Program-made: the position numbers and the translations under genes
NCBI GenBank assembly: GCA_027057185.1
Contig: JALUJE010000250.1
Location: forward strand, 1-7,613
Source of the DNA: Helicobacteraceae bacterium
GTDB taxonomy: Bacteria > Campylobacterota > Campylobacteria > Campylobacterales > Sulfurimonadaceae
Direction: 5' to 3'
Length of the DNA: 7,613 bases
Shown: positions 6,834-7,613 of the stretch, piece by piece
Layout of the letters: the number at the start of each line of letters is the position of its first letter
Numbering within the stretch: position 1 is the first letter of the stretch
Notes under the pieces: model-generated
The model's input: only the letters and a program-made list of their open reading frames with translations
Databases searched by the model: none
What the model was told of the DNA's origin: nothing

Positions 6834-7613
6834 TGAAGCTACTTGTTATATTCATGTTGGGTGTCACGCTACTCTTGGCCTCCTCAAAACACTCCTGTGA
6901 AGCAACGCTGTTTACGTTTGATGTCACTCAAGACAGTGGCAAAGTACGTATTATGGATATTGTCGAAAATGTGGCACATGAATGCCATTTCTCCGTAAGA
7001 ATCACCGACAACGAAGCCAGAAAAGTACTTAACACCCCACTCTTTCTCGTGCATATACACGACTATACCTTAGACAATATTTTTGATTTTCTATTTACTC
7101 AGCACAATATGTTCTATACCTTTGACAAACACAAAAATGTCTTGACCCTCTCGTATCTTGAGACCCATTCGTTTATTATTGATTATGTCAATTTAACGGA
7201 GCACTCAACCGATTCAACCAAAACCATTACCGTAGGTGCTGCTTCCATATCAAACAGTAATGGCGCTAACGGTGGTAACCGCGCTACTTCCGGAAACAAC
7301 AATGTGCGTCAAAACTCCAGTAATGCCGACTATACAACGGTAATATCCAAATCAAAATTTGAATTTTGGGACAAACTCAGCAATGAAATTGATACCATCT
7401 TATCACGAGACGGTGATCTCATGCAAATTGAGAGTAAATCCATCATTAATCGTGAAGCCGGTATTGTCACCATCACCGGAACCAAAGACCAAATTGACCG
7501 GGTCAGCGACTATCTCCAAAAGGTCAAGGAACGGCTGCACAAACAGGTGATGCTGGAGACTAAGGTATTTGAACTACGCTACAGTAACAAAGAGAGTACC
7601 GGAGTCGATTGGA
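6833..7613 (+). CDS. mshL: MshL-like outer-membrane secretin, N-terminal part (3' partial)
   Basis: The frame is open from the ATG at 6833 to the window edge: 260 complete codons, no stop. AAGGA at 6819-6823 sits 9 bases before the ATG, which overlaps the previous stop by one base. Residues 1-18 are a Sec signal peptide; Cys22 lacks a convincing lipobox. Residues about 37-107 form an STN-type domain ('KVRIMDIVENVAHECHFSVRI...'). Residues 134-167 are a Gly/Asn/Ser-rich linker. Residues 178-236 ('FWDKLSNEIDTIL...GIVTITGTKDQIDRVSDYLQKV') are the N1/KH-like secretin domain, and 'QVMLETKVFELRYSNKESTGVDW' (238-260) begins the secretin pore domain. This order and the 'FW..L...I' plus 'Q.mLE.kv.E....n....Gv.W' patterns are characteristic of MshL. 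The protein would assemble into the multimeric channel through which the pilus or pseudopilus passes. The beta-barrel pore lies beyond the window. Confidence 0.85.
   Translation, partial: MKLLVIFMLGVTLLLASSKHSCEATLFTFDVTQDSGKVRIMDIVENVAHECHFSVRITDNEARKVLNTPLFLVHIHDYTLDNIFDFLFTQHNMFYTFDKHKNVLTLSYLETHSFIIDYVNLTEHSTDSTKTITVGAASISNSNGANGGNRATSGNNNVRQNSSNADYTTVISKSKFEFWDKLSNEIDTILSRDGDLMQIESKSIINREAGIVTITGTKDQIDRVSDYLQKVKERLHKQVMLETKVFELRYSNKESTGVDW

Noticed and set aside
6833..6905. Secretin as a lipoprotein anchored at Cys22
   Set aside because: The residues before Cys22 (KHS) do not form a lipobox; an ordinary signal peptide fits better.

Overview
The window is one continuous, densely packed gene cluster, all on the + strand, for an MSHA-type type IV pilus (or pseudopilus) machine. 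Nine coding regions are visible. The first is cut by the left edge and the last by the right edge. The protein style suggests Campylobacterota (Sulfurimonas/Sulfuricurvum-like): prepilin leaders ending in Ala, a LamG fragment followed by the 'FDVWDTFRSINDRNIS' and 'SSDNFAIRPERF' blocks, and a moderate GC content. This assignment is inferred from sequence character; there is no rRNA or other marker here.

Layout. Bases 1-1950 hold the C-terminal 649 residues of a large MshQ-like surface protein (end of a LamG fold, then a DUF6701-like region). Bases 1951-4293 hold four small pilin-like genes, joined by overlapping or abutting stop and start codons: MshD-like, MshO-like, MshP/GspK-like and MshC/GspH-like. 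A 37-base gap follows, and the best promoter in the window lies just upstream of it, inside the end of the fourth pilin gene. Bases 4331-7613 hold the assembly platform and outer-membrane channel: an MshI/GspL-like protein (PilM and PilN parts in one chain), an MshJ/PilO-like protein, an MshK/PilP-like periplasmic protein and the N-terminal 260 residues of an MshL-like secretin.

How it works together. Minor pilins D/O/P/C would form the priming tip complex. The MshQ-like protein would be the large tip-associated or secreted adhesin. MshI-J-K would link the cytoplasmic motor to the secretin, and MshL would be the outer-membrane pore. The motor ATPase, platform protein, prepilin peptidase and major pilin are not in the window. 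The gene order Q-D-O-P-C-I-J-K-L is rearranged relative to the classical Vibrio/Shewanella order I-J-K-L-M-N-E-G-F-B-A-C-D-O-P-Q.

Most notable observation: the MshQ-like protein carries 17 copies of the bacterial N-glycosylation sequon D/E-X-N-X-S/T, all between residues 81 and 470 of the visible part and none in its last ~180 residues. The neighbouring proteins have zero to two each. This suggests a heavily N-glycosylated adhesin stalk modified by a PglB-type oligosaccharyltransferase; it is a hypothesis from motif counting only.
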